A stretch of 43,330 nt of DNA from an uncultured Bacteroidota bacterium (GCA_903839875.1 CAIMDZ010000061.1:1-43330); one strand, 5' to 3'. Shown: positions 13,414 to 22,342, numbered from the stretch's first letter. Notes: a model not told the origin generated them from the letters alone. Numbers and translations: made by a program.

Positions 13414-15435
13414 CTAATTCTCCACCCATGCCCCATGCTCCTTCAATAACCCAATAAGCTCATCCACAGCAATCTCGCTGGGTACGTTTTTCTTCATTAC
13501 GTCCTTGCCTTTGTAAAGGGTTATTTTGCCGGGGCCGCTGCCCACGTAGCCGAAGTCGGCGTCGGCCATTTCGCCGGGGCCGTTTACAATGCAGCCCATG
13601 ATGGCTATTTTCACGCCTTTGAGGTGGTGGGTGGCGGCGCGTATTCTGGCGGTGGTCTCCTGCAGGTCGAAGAGGGTGCGGCCACAACTGGGGCAACTGA
13701 TGTATTCCGTTTTGCTGATGCGGGTGCGGGTGGCCTGCAGTATGTAGAAGGCGGTATTGTTGAGGAACTGTTCGTTGCTTTTTACTTCCAGGTAGGTGCG
13801 GCCGCTTACCTTGTTGTTCACTATTTCGCGTTCATCATTCAGCAGCCATATGCCATCACCAAAACCATCCAGCAGTAGTCCGCCGGCCTCTGTCGCGAAA
13901 TTGATGAGCTGGCTGTCTATGGTGTTTTCTGTGCTTTCCACGAGTATGATCACAGGACACTTTACATGGTAGTCCATGAGCGCAATGAGGAAGCGGCGGA
14001 TAGATGCCATTGCATGAGCGTTGCGTGAGTGTGCTACCAATACGGCATTGGGGTAGAACTTCAGTTTATCCACAACTCCGTCAGGTACATTGTTGGTGTC
14101 AACCAGTACAAAGTGTACCTGTTCTAAAGCCAGTGTACAATCGGGATAATCTTGTTGTTGTATGAGGGGAAAATACTTTGTTTTATCAGGGGCTTGCTGC
14201 CAGGCTGAATAATCACAGATCACCTGAAGTGTACCAGGCAGGGCAAAATCAAGCAGCTCTTCGGCAGTATAAATATAATCGGCTGCCGAGTCGCTGATGT
14301 TCCATTTGTCTGAAGCTTCATTGTAGGTGTAGCCAATTGGCTGTAGCGTTTGCGAAGTGAAATTATTTTTCTTACTCAGGTCAGCGACCACAACCGGCAC
14401 TGCATGTGCGCCTATGTTGCGGACCGGGTGAGACTCGCGGCGATTGTAGGAGAAGGGAGAGTAGGGGAGTTTGGGGAATTGGGTCCCGATAGCTATCGGG
14501 AGGGATTGTTGTTCGTTAATAAATTCTGCTATTGGCTCATGTCCTGCACGATAAGTGTAACGTTTCACTATGTCCTTACACACGGGTATCTCAAATTCCG
14601 GGTCCTCTGTGAGCGAGACACGTATTGTATCACCAATGCCATCCTCCAGCAGTGCACCAATGCCTATGGCGCTTTTTATGCGGCCATCTTCGCCGTCTCC
14701 GGCTTCGGTCACACCGAGGTGCAAGGGGTAGCATTCGCCAAACTCTTCATCCATTTTTTGCACCAGCAGGCGGTATGCCTGCACCATCACCAGCGGGTTG
14801 CTCGACTTCATGCTCAATATCACCTGGTGGTAACTTTCATCGCGGGCTATGCGCAGAAACTCCATGGCGCTTTCTACCATACCCATAGGCGTATCGCCAT
14901 AGCGACTCATGATACGGTCGCTGAGCGAGCCATGGTTGGTGCCTATGCGCATGGCTGTGCCGTATTCCTTACATATTTTTAACAGTGGCGTAAAACGCTC
15001 CCTGATGCGTTCCACTTCAGCAGCATACCCGGCATCAGTGTATTCTATCAGGTCGAACTTTTTTTTGTCCACATAATTGCCGGGGTTTACCCTTACTTTC
15101 TCTACTATTCTTGCGGCAATCTCAGCGGCATTGGGGGTAAAGTGAATATCGGCCACCAGCGGGGTATCGTATCCGCGGGCGCGTAGTTCTTTCTTAATAT
15201 TCAACAGGTTTTCTGCTTCGTTTTTGCTGGGGGCGGTAATGCGCACCAGTTCGGCGCCAGCTTCAATACAACGGATGCTTTGCGCCACTGTGGCTGCTGT
15301 ATCCATGGTATCGGTGGTGGTCATAGTCTGTATACGAATGGGGTGACCATTGCCCAGTAACAGGTTGCCGGTCTTTACCTCGCGGGTTTGCAGGCGTTTA
15401 TATTCGGTAAGGGAAGCGCAATAATGCTGAAGCAT
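13414..15435 (-). CDS. ispG: (E)-4-hydroxy-3-methylbut-2-enyl-diphosphate synthase, long form
   Basis: 673 residues. It converts methylerythritol cyclodiphosphate to HMBPP, the next-to-last step of the MEP isoprenoid pathway. The N-terminal TIM barrel starts with the typical GNLLLGNGHPIRIQTMTTTD. The C-terminal iron-sulfur domain has CPSCGRTLFDLQETT and MGCIVNGPGEMADADFGYVG, with three cluster Cys residues plus Glu. The length and large middle domain are those of the plant and Bacteroidota type rather than the roughly 370-residue proteobacterial form. The loop INEQQSLPIAIGTQFPKL near residue 310 is encoded by an 18-bp perfect palindrome that also occurs in an intergenic region (21380). A -7 box at 15440-15447 lies so close to the ATG that the leader would be very short or absent. 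Confidence 0.95.
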   Translation of the reverse strand: MLQHYCASLTEYKRLQTREVKTGNLLLGNGHPIRIQTMTTTDTMDTAATVAQSIRCIEAGAELVRITAPSKNEAENLLNIKKELRARGYDTPLVADIHFTPNAAEIAARIVEKVRVNPGNYVDKKKFDLIEYTDAGYAAEVERIRERFTPLLKICKEYGTAMRIGTNHGSLSDRIMSRYGDTPMGMVESAMEFLRIARDESYHQVILSMKSSNPLVMVQAYRLLVQKMDEEFGECYPLHLGVTEAGDGEDGRIKSAIGIGALLEDGIGDTIRVSLTEDPEFEIPVCKDIVKRYTYRAGHEPIAEFINEQQSLPIAIGTQFPKLPYSPFSYNRRESHPVRNIGAHAVPVVVADLSKKNNFTSQTLQPIGYTYNEASDKWNISDSAADYIYTAEELLDFALPGTLQVICDYSAWQQAPDKTKYFPLIQQQDYPDCTLALEQVHFVLVDTNNVPDGVVDKLKFYPNAVLVAHSRNAHAMASIRRFLIALMDYHVKCPVIILVESTENTIDSQLINFATEAGGLLLDGFGDGIWLLNDEREIVNNKVSGRTYLEVKSNEQFLNNTAFYILQATRTRISKTEYISCPSCGRTLFDLQETTARIRAATHHLKGVKIAIMGCIVNGPGEMADADFGYVGSGPGKITLYKGKDVMKKNVPSEIAVDELIGLLKEHGAWVEN
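14484..14501. repeat. 18-bp palindrome TCCCGATAGCTATCGGGA inside ispG
   Basis: A perfect palindrome, identical with three extra flanking bases (leading G, trailing GG) to the one at 21380-21397. Here it is translated as part of IspG (SLPIAIG). It behaves like a dispersed palindromic element that has entered a coding region in frame. Confidence 0.85.
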
Positions 15436-15439
15436 GACA

Positions 15440-15447
15440 CAAAGTTA
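15440..15447 (-). promoter_or_regulatory. -7 element of ispG
   Basis: TAACTTTG on the minus strand matches TAnnTTTG. Transcription would start within a few bases of the ATG at 15435. Confidence 0.5.
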
Positions 15448-15645
15448 GCTGAATGAAAGATAGATTAATATGCTATGCAGGATTTGATGAATTTTTAACG
15501 GTTAAGCATTTTTGTAAAGAGGCATAGTCTATGTTTCATAAAATTTGGAAATATCACCGGTAAAGGGTTAATATATGCAACAATTCTCTTGCTCTTAAAT
15601 GAATAACAATAACAAAAAGGTAAATTTCCCTTAGGCAATCTACCG

Positions 15646-15653
15646 TAATTTTG
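15646..15653 (+). promoter_or_regulatory. -7 element of the alpha/beta hydrolase gene
   Basis: TAATTTTG matches TAnnTTTG, 51 nt before the start codon at 15705. No exact TTTG is found at -33. Confidence 0.5.
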
Positions 15654-15704
15654 CTTTTTTTAACCAAACAATAGTATTTTAGCGGAATTACTATACAAAA
15701 TTGG

Positions 15705-16472
15705 ATGGACTACGAAATAAAACATTCAGGCAAATTTAAATACGTAGAGGAAGGAAACGGAGAACCATTGGTATTACTACATGGGCTTTTCGGTGCATTA
15801 AGTAATTTCAAAGATCTTGTTGATTGTTTTAAGTATACACATAGGGTTATCATTCCATTGTTACCGCTTTATGACCTGTCGCTTTTGGAAACCAGTGTTT
15901 CAGGATTGTCTAAATATGTTACCAAATTCATTGACCAGCAGAAACTGACCCAATTCCATATGCTTGGCAATTCTTTGGGCGGCCATATAGGGTTGGTTTA
16001 TACCCTTAAGCATATGGAAAAAGTGCGCAGCATAACGCTTACCGGTAGTTCAGGACTTTTTGAAAATGGCATGGGCGAAACATACCCCAAGAGGGGTGAT
16101 TATAATTATGTGCAGAAGAAAACAGAGCTGACTTTTTATGACCCCAAAGTAGCTACAAAGGAACTGGTAGACGAGGTATTCAACATTATTAATAACAGAC
16201 TTAAAGCGCTAAAGATAATAGCCCTTGCCCGTTCTGCCATCAAGCATAACCTGGGAGATGAGCTACAGGAGATTAAAATACCTGTTTGCCTGATCTGGGG
16301 GAAAAATGACACCATCACACCGCCAATGGTAGCAGAGGAGTTTCATAAATTATTGCCAACTTCCGAGCTGCACTGGATAGACAAATGCGGCCATGCGCCT
16401 ATGATGGAGGTTCCCGGCGAATTTAATGCCATATTATCCGCCTTTCTTGCAAAACATAAGGTTCCAAAGTAA
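15705..16472 (+). CDS. Alpha/beta hydrolase
   Basis: 255 residues without a signal peptide, so cytoplasmic. The fold is clear: the oxyanion-hole segment LVLLHGLFGALSNF (residues 22-35), the nucleophile elbow GNSLGG (Ser near 89), the acid in LIWGKNDTITPP, and the catalytic His in DKCGHAPMMEVP near the C-terminus. This is the catalytic set of esterases, MenH-like lyases and haloalkane-type hydrolases. The substrate cannot be deduced. It is followed 89 bp later, same strand, by a CBS-domain protein, so the two may be co-transcribed. Confidence 0.88.
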   Translation: MDYEIKHSGKFKYVEEGNGEPLVLLHGLFGALSNFKDLVDCFKYTHRVIIPLLPLYDLSLLETSVSGLSKYVTKFIDQQKLTQFHMLGNSLGGHIGLVYTLKHMEKVRSITLTGSSGLFENGMGETYPKRGDYNYVQKKTELTFYDPKVATKELVDEVFNIINNRLKALKIIALARSAIKHNLGDELQEIKIPVCLIWGKNDTITPPMVAEEFHKLLPTSELHWIDKCGHAPMMEVPGEFNAILSAFLAKHKVPK

Positions 16473-16561
16473 TGTAAAATGATTGCCATTTTTTAATAAT
16501 TAACATACTAATCCTTTTTTGGTATGCATTTTGCAACAGTTACTATATAGAAGAACCGAAA

Positions 16562-17218
16562 ATGAACATAGACCGATTAATATCACCCGTCCCTACATTG
16601 TTACCGGAAGATTCAGGCAGTAAGGCTTTGGATATAATGGAAGAAAACAATTTAACCGAATTGCCGATAGTATCTGAAGATAATTATATTGCACTTGTTC
16701 ATGAAAGTGAATTACTTGACTGGAAAAATCCGGGTACCCCACTCAACACTTCTGAATTTCTGCATTACAAACCTGCCATTTTTGCATCCAGCCACCCTTT
16801 TGAGGCCTTGCGGCTGGCACACCAGCAGAATTTGTCTGTGTTGCCGGTAATAGATAATACACAAAAGTATATAGGCTGCGTTACCAAGGAAGGACTGCTG
16901 AAATACATTACCGAAAACAGCGGTATAGATACACCCGGCGGTATAATAGTACTTGAAATTCTACCGAGGAATTATTCGCTGTATGAAATAGCACGGATTT
17001 GCGAAAACGAAGATGTGGTCATCCAGAATCTGGGGGTGCATACCAATGAACATGGAATGCTGGAGGTGACCATGAAGCTAAACCGTTCTTCGCTTGATGC
17101 AATAGTGTCTTCCTTTGAACGCCATAACTATCATGTGAAAGAGGTATTTGGAGATAATGTCAGCCAGGACGATATCGCAGGCAAGTATAATTTGCTGATG
17201 AATTATATTAACATGTAA
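16562..17218 (+). CDS. CBS-domain pair protein with C-terminal ACT-like region
   Basis: 218 residues. Two CBS motifs are visible: residues 8-65 (LLPEDSGSKALDIMEENNLTELPIV, split at IME) and 70-125 (HPFEALRLAHQQNLSVLPVID). CBS pairs usually bind adenine nucleotides as energy sensors. Residues 130-205 (IIVLEILPRNYSLYEIARIC, then a beta strand and a helix) look like an ACT-like regulatory domain. There is no enzyme or channel domain, so it probably signals by binding another protein. It follows the alpha/beta hydrolase; no partner can be named. Confidence 0.82.
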   Translation: MNIDRLISPVPTLLPEDSGSKALDIMEENNLTELPIVSEDNYIALVHESELLDWKNPGTPLNTSEFLHYKPAIFASSHPFEALRLAHQQNLSVLPVIDNTQKYIGCVTKEGLLKYITENSGIDTPGGIIVLEILPRNYSLYEIARICENEDVVIQNLGVHTNEHGMLEVTMKLNRSSLDAIVSSFERHNYHVKEVFGDNVSQDDIAGKYNLLMNYINM

Positions 17219-17594
17219 AAACCTCTGAACTTCACACGGGATGGATTAGTGCAGAAAAATGTTTCATCCGCCTTGGCTGACAATTATTACCTTTATAGTG
17301 ATCAGATTATAGAGTTTTAAGCTCGCATCCCCCATATGTTAAATGCACTAACCTATCCTGCTTGCAGTATAAACAAGCCCGTAGGGCTTTCCCGTGAATA
17401 GCCGTGGGTACAACCCACGGAAAAACAACAACATGAGTCAACCCTGAAAGGGTTTCCCTTGGTATAGGGTTTGTAGAGAAAGTTTAACCCAATGACATTG
17501 CACTTAATGTGAACCACGCATTTAGCCTCGTCCCATGCGGGCAGCAATTCAACGCTTTTTAGCTGAATTGCTTTTTCTTCGGAAGATTCTCTAT
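17219..17594. other. Intergenic region with three small hairpins
   Basis: There is no convincing protein frame between the CBS gene and the convergent helicase gene. The main content is the triple-hairpin repeat at 17375-17454. The rest is unremarkable. Confidence 0.6.
17375..17454. repeat. Triple hairpin repeat, each with a 3-nt loop
   Basis: AAGCCC-gta-GGGCTT (17375-17389), CCGTGGGT-aca-ACCCACGG (17402-17420) and AACCCT-gaa-AGGGTT (17440-17454) are all perfect and all have three-base loops. The motifs match a dispersed intergenic element type seen in Bacteroidota. It could fold as an RNA or act as a bidirectional terminator between the convergent genes. Confidence 0.75.
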
Positions 17595-20500
17595 TTACAA
17601 ATCATCCATCTCCACCACCCTGTCTTTCTCCGGGCGTATCAGCTCATATCGTTTTGCGAAGTTGCACCAGTGGCAGTTCTCATCGCCGCAACCGCGGTCG
17701 AATTCGTGGTTCATTATTTTGGTGTAAGTGTCTTTCAGTTGTTTCAGCACTATCTGTTCATCCTGGGTAAAGACGGGTACCACTATCTGCCGGTACTGGC
17801 CGTTCTTTCCTTTTTGTATGAAGTCGAACATGCCGGTGGTGACTTTGTAATTTCTTTCCTGCAGGTTTTCGAGCAGCAGTTTGTAGAATACCATCTGCCG
17901 CCAGTAGTCGCCGCCGTTGGGGTCTTTTTCGTTGGGCGGGGCGGTCATGGGTGTGGCCGATTTGTCAGGGTCTCCGGTTTTATAATCCACTACTTTGCAG
18001 GTATCGCCATATAGTTCTATCTTATCTATTTTGCCGGTCACAGGCACGCCATCCAGCAGGTAGCGCGGTACCTTGAATTCTATCTCCACATCTTTATGAA
18101 AAGTATTGATGTAGTGGTCGTAATATTCTGTAAGCAGTGTCTGTCCTTGTTCCTGCCTGCGCTCGTATTGTATGGGTGTAAAGCAGGAGGATTCGGAATA
18201 GAGGGCAGACCTGAAAATATTGATGACCTGTTCTTTATCGGGGAAGACACCTTTTTTGAATTTCATTTCCACGAACATGCGCTCAAGGGCAGTGTGTACT
18301 GCACTACCAAATGCAAGCGCATCATTCTTCTGGTAAGGCACGCGCAATATATTTTCATAATAAAAGGCCAGCGGGCAATCCAGGAATTTCGACAATGAGG
18401 TGGCGCTCATGGTGAATTGCTGCAGCTCGCGTTCTATCCATTGGGCGTTGGCCATTTTTATGCGCACTTCTGTAACGGGCTGTATCGCAAGCTCTATCAT
18501 TTTAGCCAGTTCGGCTGATGGTACTGATTGAACGATACGCTCAGATGGTTCTGATATTTCATCTATAAAGGCTGATGTGGCGAGGGCTTTGCCGGCATTA
18601 TCGTTGATGGAATAGGAAATGTGTAAATGCTTTTTGGCGCGGGTAATCGCTACATAAAACAGGCGACGGGCCACTTCTGTTTTGTTGGTATTCTGTGTAT
18701 CATCATCGGTGGCGGTGATGGTATCGGGCAGGCGGTACTCGTTGCCACCGCCTCTTTTTTCTTCCCAGAAATTCTTGGTACAGCCTATAAGATAAACATA
18801 CTCAAATTCGTTGCCCTTACTGCTGTGGGCGGTATAGAAGTGTACGCCGTCTTCATTCTGTATCACGCGCTGCATGGGCAGTTCTATCTTTTCATCGTTC
18901 ATCCGCTTGATCATATCCAGCAGGCCGGCGGGTTTCAGTTTGGGCGAGCGCAGGTAGGTGTCTTTTACGAACTCGAAGAAAGTATAGAGCACCTGTAAAT
19001 TCCAAACATGATCCGGAATGCGGACGAGGTGGGCTACTATGCCGCTTTCATGAATTATTTTTTCAAGCAGCAGTGGCAGTGGCAGTGAAAGCTGTTGCTG
19101 CTCCCAGTTATCGAGGCTGTGACCTAATCTTACCAGTGCTTTTGCTGAATTGAGTCCGAGGGACTCGAGTAACAGGACATTAGACAATAGCAATCGCCAC
19201 CGTATAGGCCCCTTATCCTTCTTAGCATGTTGCAGGTAAAGCGCGAGCTGTGCAATATCGGTTGATGAAATACCGAAGTAGGGCGCATGCATCAGCTCGA
19301 ACAAAGCCTCTTCGCCCTCAAAGGTTTTCTTCCGTTCCTCATCCAGGTAGGTGAGTATGTTCAGTATCTGCTCTGTCAGCGGCTCATTCAGTATGTTCAC
19401 CGGTTTCTTTGCATTGTAGGGAATCCCTTTGCGCTCCATGAGGGCCATCATGTTTTGTGCCTGCCGGTGCTGGGCGTAGATAACGGCAACTTCGCTGAGG
19501 GCTGTTCCTTTCTGCTTTAGCTGTTCTATCTGCAAAACAATATCCGCTTCCTCCTGCAGGATGTTGGGGTACACTTTTACGATGGGCTGTACGTGTTCCG
19601 TTTCTATGGCAAACCTGTCTGCTGCGGCTATAATATTTTTATCCAGCTCCAGTTCGCCTAGCTGATTGACGAGGCGCAACTGGTTGTATTGTATGGATGC
19701 CATTGCCTTGTCGAGTATCAGTTGCGATGACCGGTAGTTGTGCGGCAGCACTATTAGCTTAATGGTCTCTTTATAACGGTAATAAAAATCAGCGATGTTG
19801 CGTATCCTCGCCCCCTGGAATTCATACACACCCTGGTCGTCATCGCCCACCACAAAAATGTTCGGCTCATCCCAGTACGATGCAAGGAAGGTGAGTAATT
19901 CATTTTGCGCGCCATTGGTATCCTGGAACTCATCCACGAGTATGAACTGGAACCGCTCCTGGTAGCTGAGCAGCATGGACGGGTTTTCTTTGAACGCCTT
20001 CAGCACCCAGATGATCATATCATTGAAGTCATACCTGCCCGCCTCTTTCATCATGTCCTCATACTTGTCAAACAGTTGTGCGGCGGCACGGGTGATCTCC
20101 ATTTTTCTTACCTCTTCGTCAACCTTGTCTTTCTTTACATCACCTTTGTTGTATTCTTTGTATTTGCGCTGGTATATGTATTCGCTGCGGTTGGGCAGAT
20201 CCAGTATGTAAGCTTCCACGGCTTCCGATATCTTTTCAGGGCTCAGGTATTCGCGCTTCATGATATCGAAGAGGCGGCTTAGTTTGCCGGTGTCTATGTA
20301 TATGTTGCCGCTTAGCTTGCGCAACAGGTGGCCCGGAGGCAGGCCCTCCAGCAATTTGTACAGCAACTCGGTACGCTCCAGGTCTGTGATGGGCTGCAGC
20401 GTGCGCATGCTGAAGTAGTCGCTGTTGTTCTGTATCACATTGTTGCAAAACGCGTGAAAGGTGTAGATATTTACCTTGTGAGCTGCCGGACCAATGATCT

Positions 20501-20744
20501 GCACCAGCCGCCGCCGCATCGAGTTGGTCGCCTCATCCGTATAGGTCAGGCACAGTATCTCGTGCGGCTGCACCTGCGCCTCGCTGCGCAGCAGGTTGGC
20601 AATTCGCATGGATAGCACCTCGGTCTTTCCCGTCCCCGGCCCCGCGATCACCATCACCGGCCCATAGATATAGTTAACGGCCTCGAGCTGGCGGTCGTTG
20701 AGTTTTTTGTAGCGGTCCTGGAAGAGGGATTCGTTGGGTTGCAT
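17595..20744 (-). CDS. UvrD/Rep-type ATP-dependent helicase fused to a PD-(D/E)XK nuclease
   Basis: 1049 residues. A superfamily 1A helicase occupies residues 1-720: Q motif (LNDRQLEAV), Walker A (AGPGTGKT, 34-41), Walker B (FILVDEFQDTN), motif III (GDDDQGVYEFQGAR), and late motifs including HFYTAHSSKGNEFEYV and RRLFYVAITRAKKHL. The C-terminal third is a RecB/AddB-like nuclease: GSAVHTALERMF, the acidic GKIDKIELYG and VVDYKTGD (D...D-x-K). Four cysteines, one in FLDCPLAFYYEN and three in CGDENCHWC (C-x4-C-x2-C), may hold an iron-sulfur cluster as in AddB-type nucleases. It probably processes DNA ends or lesions. An exact -7 box lies at 20752-20759. Confidence 0.92.
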   Translation of the reverse strand: MQPNESLFQDRYKKLNDRQLEAVNYIYGPVMVIAGPGTGKTEVLSMRIANLLRSEAQVQPHEILCLTYTDEATNSMRRRLVQIIGPAAHKVNIYTFHAFCNNVIQNNSDYFSMRTLQPITDLERTELLYKLLEGLPPGHLLRKLSGNIYIDTGKLSRLFDIMKREYLSPEKISEAVEAYILDLPNRSEYIYQRKYKEYNKGDVKKDKVDEEVRKMEITRAAAQLFDKYEDMMKEAGRYDFNDMIIWVLKAFKENPSMLLSYQERFQFILVDEFQDTNGAQNELLTFLASYWDEPNIFVVGDDDQGVYEFQGARIRNIADFYYRYKETIKLIVLPHNYRSSQLILDKAMASIQYNQLRLVNQLGELELDKNIIAAADRFAIETEHVQPIVKVYPNILQEEADIVLQIEQLKQKGTALSEVAVIYAQHRQAQNMMALMERKGIPYNAKKPVNILNEPLTEQILNILTYLDEERKKTFEGEEALFELMHAPYFGISSTDIAQLALYLQHAKKDKGPIRWRLLLSNVLLLESLGLNSAKALVRLGHSLDNWEQQQLSLPLPLLLEKIIHESGIVAHLVRIPDHVWNLQVLYTFFEFVKDTYLRSPKLKPAGLLDMIKRMNDEKIELPMQRVIQNEDGVHFYTAHSSKGNEFEYVYLIGCTKNFWEEKRGGGNEYRLPDTITATDDDTQNTNKTEVARRLFYVAITRAKKHLHISYSINDNAGKALATSAFIDEISEPSERIVQSVPSAELAKMIELAIQPVTEVRIKMANAQWIERELQQFTMSATSLSKFLDCPLAFYYENILRVPYQKNDALAFGSAVHTALERMFVEMKFKKGVFPDKEQVINIFRSALYSESSCFTPIQYERRQEQGQTLLTEYYDHYINTFHKDVEIEFKVPRYLLDGVPVTGKIDKIELYGDTCKVVDYKTGDPDKSATPMTAPPNEKDPNGGDYWRQMVFYKLLLENLQERNYKVTTGMFDFIQKGKNGQYRQIVVPVFTQDEQIVLKQLKDTYTKIMNHEFDRGCGDENCHWCNFAKRYELIRPEKDRVVEMDDL

Positions 20745-20751
20745 TGAGTAT

Positions 20752-20759
20752 CAAAGTTA
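20752..20759 (-). promoter_or_regulatory. -7 element of the helicase-nuclease gene
   Basis: TAACTTTG on the minus strand matches TAnnTTTG, 7 nt from the ATG. The leader would be very short. Confidence 0.45.
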
Positions 20760-20958
20760 ACTAAAAACCCCAAACCCCTGAAGGGGCTTCACAGGAGAAT
20801 ATATTTTCGACTTCTTCATCTAGGTCGGCTTTCATTATGTTGTGACGGTTTGCGCGCTTATTGGATTTATGGTCCTGGCTGTTTTGCTTCTATTGAGCGA
20901 CAAAGTCGGTAGCACCATTCGGGGTTTGGATTGCTATTTTGCAAAACAAAATGCTGCA

Positions 20959-21020
20959 GTGCATGAATCGCATCACTCGCGTTTCATGCACCGTCGTTGT
21001 TAGTGTACTCACCAACAACC
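20959..21020. repeat. Two adjacent stem-loops
   Basis: GTGCATGAA (20959-20967) and TTCATGCAC (20983-20991) are perfect 9-bp arms. Directly after it comes GTTGTTAGTG-TACT-CACCAACAAC with one mismatch. The second hairpin recurs at 42016-42040 as a perfect version (GTTGTTGGTG-TCAT-CACCAACAAC). Confidence 0.75.
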
Positions 21021-21142
21021 GCTCGCAGGGCACTCACCCATACTCAACACCACCGGTCTCAGCGTTTTTCACGCCGGAAAGAATCGCGCATCCTATAATC
21101 TGCTAATCCTGTAAATCTTAATTCATACAATCCTCCCGCAGG

Positions 21143-21262
21143 GCAACTCGCAAATACGCAACACACTCCCCTCCTGTTTTTAGGAGGGGACAGGTTAGAT
21201 GAGGCGACGGCCTCAGCTAACCAGGGGTGGTTTACTCGCACCTGCGCAACACCTCCCTCTGC
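21143..21262. repeat. Composite stem-loop element, copy A
   Basis: Order: an ACTCGCAAATACGCAACAC unit; a constant hairpin CCCCTCCT-GTTTTT-AGGAGGGG; a long hairpin (GGTTAG and CTAACC outer arms, TGAGGC and GCCTCA inner arms); a constant GGGGTGGT; and a second CTCGCAC...CGCAACACC unit ending in TCCCTCT. Copy B at 42050-42172 has the same order and constant parts but a completely different long-hairpin sequence. Confidence 0.8.
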
Positions 21263-21379
21263 CATTGACAAGTTTTACAGCACATTGATCATTATTAGAT
21301 TGCGAATTGTGGTTTTGCAACATTTAAATTCGCGATACCCCTCCCGCCGTTGTTTCCCCAAAGGGGATAAATCTCATAG

Positions 21380-21397
21380 TCCCGATAGCTATCGGGA
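21380..21397. repeat. 18-bp palindrome TCCCGATAGCTATCGGGA, intergenic copy
   Basis: Identical to the copy inside ispG at 14484-14501, including the flanking G before and GG after. Confidence 0.85.
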
Positions 21398-21546
21398 GGC
21401 AACGCCCTATGAACTCTATAAATCTTAGTTCAAAATTGTGGATAATTCTGAAAAATACTTTCCGCGCCCGTATTGCATTCCACCCGTAAAACAGCAAGAT
21501 ATCCACAAAATCCGCCACCAGTGTACTTTTCGGCTGTTTCGCGTCG

Positions 21547-21554
21547 TAAATTTG
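21547..21554 (+). promoter_or_regulatory. -7 element of the terminase-small-subunit-like gene
   Basis: TAAATTTG matches TAnnTTTG, 11 nt before the ATG at 21566. It lies inside the longer reading frame that opens at 21473, which argues against that upstream start. Confidence 0.5.
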
Positions 21555-21565
21555 TTGTCCAAAAA

Positions 21566-22342
21566 ATGAACTATTTTATGAAAAACGATCAGCGCGCGAT
21601 GTCGCGAAACCTCTTTTTCGAAACCGATCTCACCCAGGGCCAGATTGCCGACCTGGTCGGCATCGCACAAAAAACCGTTTCCTTCTGGGCCAACGAAGAA
21701 AATTGGAAAAGGCTCAAACGGCTGGCAAAGGAAACGCCTGCCCTCGTCGCCGAGAACATGTTCAGCGAGGTGTGCAGGCTCAATGAAGCAATTATGTCAC
21801 GAGAGCCTGGCAAGCAGTACGCCACATTCACCGAGTCCGAAATTCGCCGCAAAACCCTCGTCTCCATCAGGTATGTGAAAGAGCACGACCTGCCCATGAC
21901 CAACGTCACGGTACTTACCAACTTCATGGGCTACCTGAGGAAACAGCCCGACCTCGACGCTGCAAAGTTGCTCACTAAATATGCCGTCGAATACCTCAAT
22001 TACGAAGGTATCGCCCCGCCGCGTCCCGACAATTTTGATAATTACACTTTCCGTGTCCCGCCCGTTGAGCCCGAACCCGCAACGCCCGGCTCTTTCGCCC
22101 CAGACTTGCGGCAACCACCAGAACCACCGAAACAATCTGCAACGAAACCTGAACCGCTTCCGTCAGATGAAAAAAAACCCGGAGCACTTGATTCATCAGC
22201 CACCTGGCCAAAGGAAAATTTCAACGCTCTCACCTTAAATGACCAAAGGGCACTCGGCCGTTGGATGGAATTTATGCAAACCTTCCGCAGGCATCTCAGC
22301 GACAGCGGCCCACAACAACCACCCGAGCCAGACTTCGGCTAA
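21566..22342 (+). CDS. HTH protein resembling phage terminase small subunits
   Basis: 258 residues from Met at 21566, or 254 from 21578. The longer frame from 21473 is disfavoured by the -7 box at 21547. Near residues 20-45 is a helix-turn-helix, FETDLTQGQIADLVGIAQKT, then VSFWANEENWKRL, as in small terminase subunits and Mu-like DUF1804 proteins that recognise phage DNA. A helical middle follows (to about 150), then a Pro/Glu-rich linker (about 155-225) and a short helical tail (LTLNDQRALGRWMEFMQTF). No large terminase, portal or capsid gene is near. The Mu-like genes at 31658-35353 are 9 kb away across the pst operon. It may be a domesticated or orphan phage gene. GC content is higher than in its surroundings. 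Confidence 0.6.
   Translation: MNYFMKNDQRAMSRNLFFETDLTQGQIADLVGIAQKTVSFWANEENWKRLKRLAKETPALVAENMFSEVCRLNEAIMSREPGKQYATFTESEIRRKTLVSIRYVKEHDLPMTNVTVLTNFMGYLRKQPDLDAAKLLTKYAVEYLNYEGIAPPRPDNFDNYTFRVPPVEPEPATPGSFAPDLRQPPEPPKQSATKPEPLPSDEKKPGALDSSATWPKENFNALTLNDQRALGRWMEFMQTFRRHLSDSGPQQPPEPDFG

Larger units (their letters stand above)
20745..21565. other. Hairpin-rich intergenic region without a convincing gene
   Basis: About 820 bp. Listed left to right: a CCCCT-GA-AGGGG hairpin (20775-20786), a 9-bp perfect hairpin (20959-20991), a GTTGTTAGTG/CACCAACAAC hairpin (20997-21020), a composite element (21143-21262) also found at 42050-42172, and the 18-bp palindrome (21380-21397). Frames that cross it are short and have no family features. 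Confidence 0.6.

Noticed and set aside
13414-15435. Long plus-strand frames opposite ispG and opposite the helicase gene
   Set aside because: They mirror codon bias of the real minus-strand genes and have no family features.
21473-21565. Upstream extension of the terminase-like protein
   Set aside because: The extra 31 residues contain a TAnnTTTG promoter element and do not look like protein of this family.
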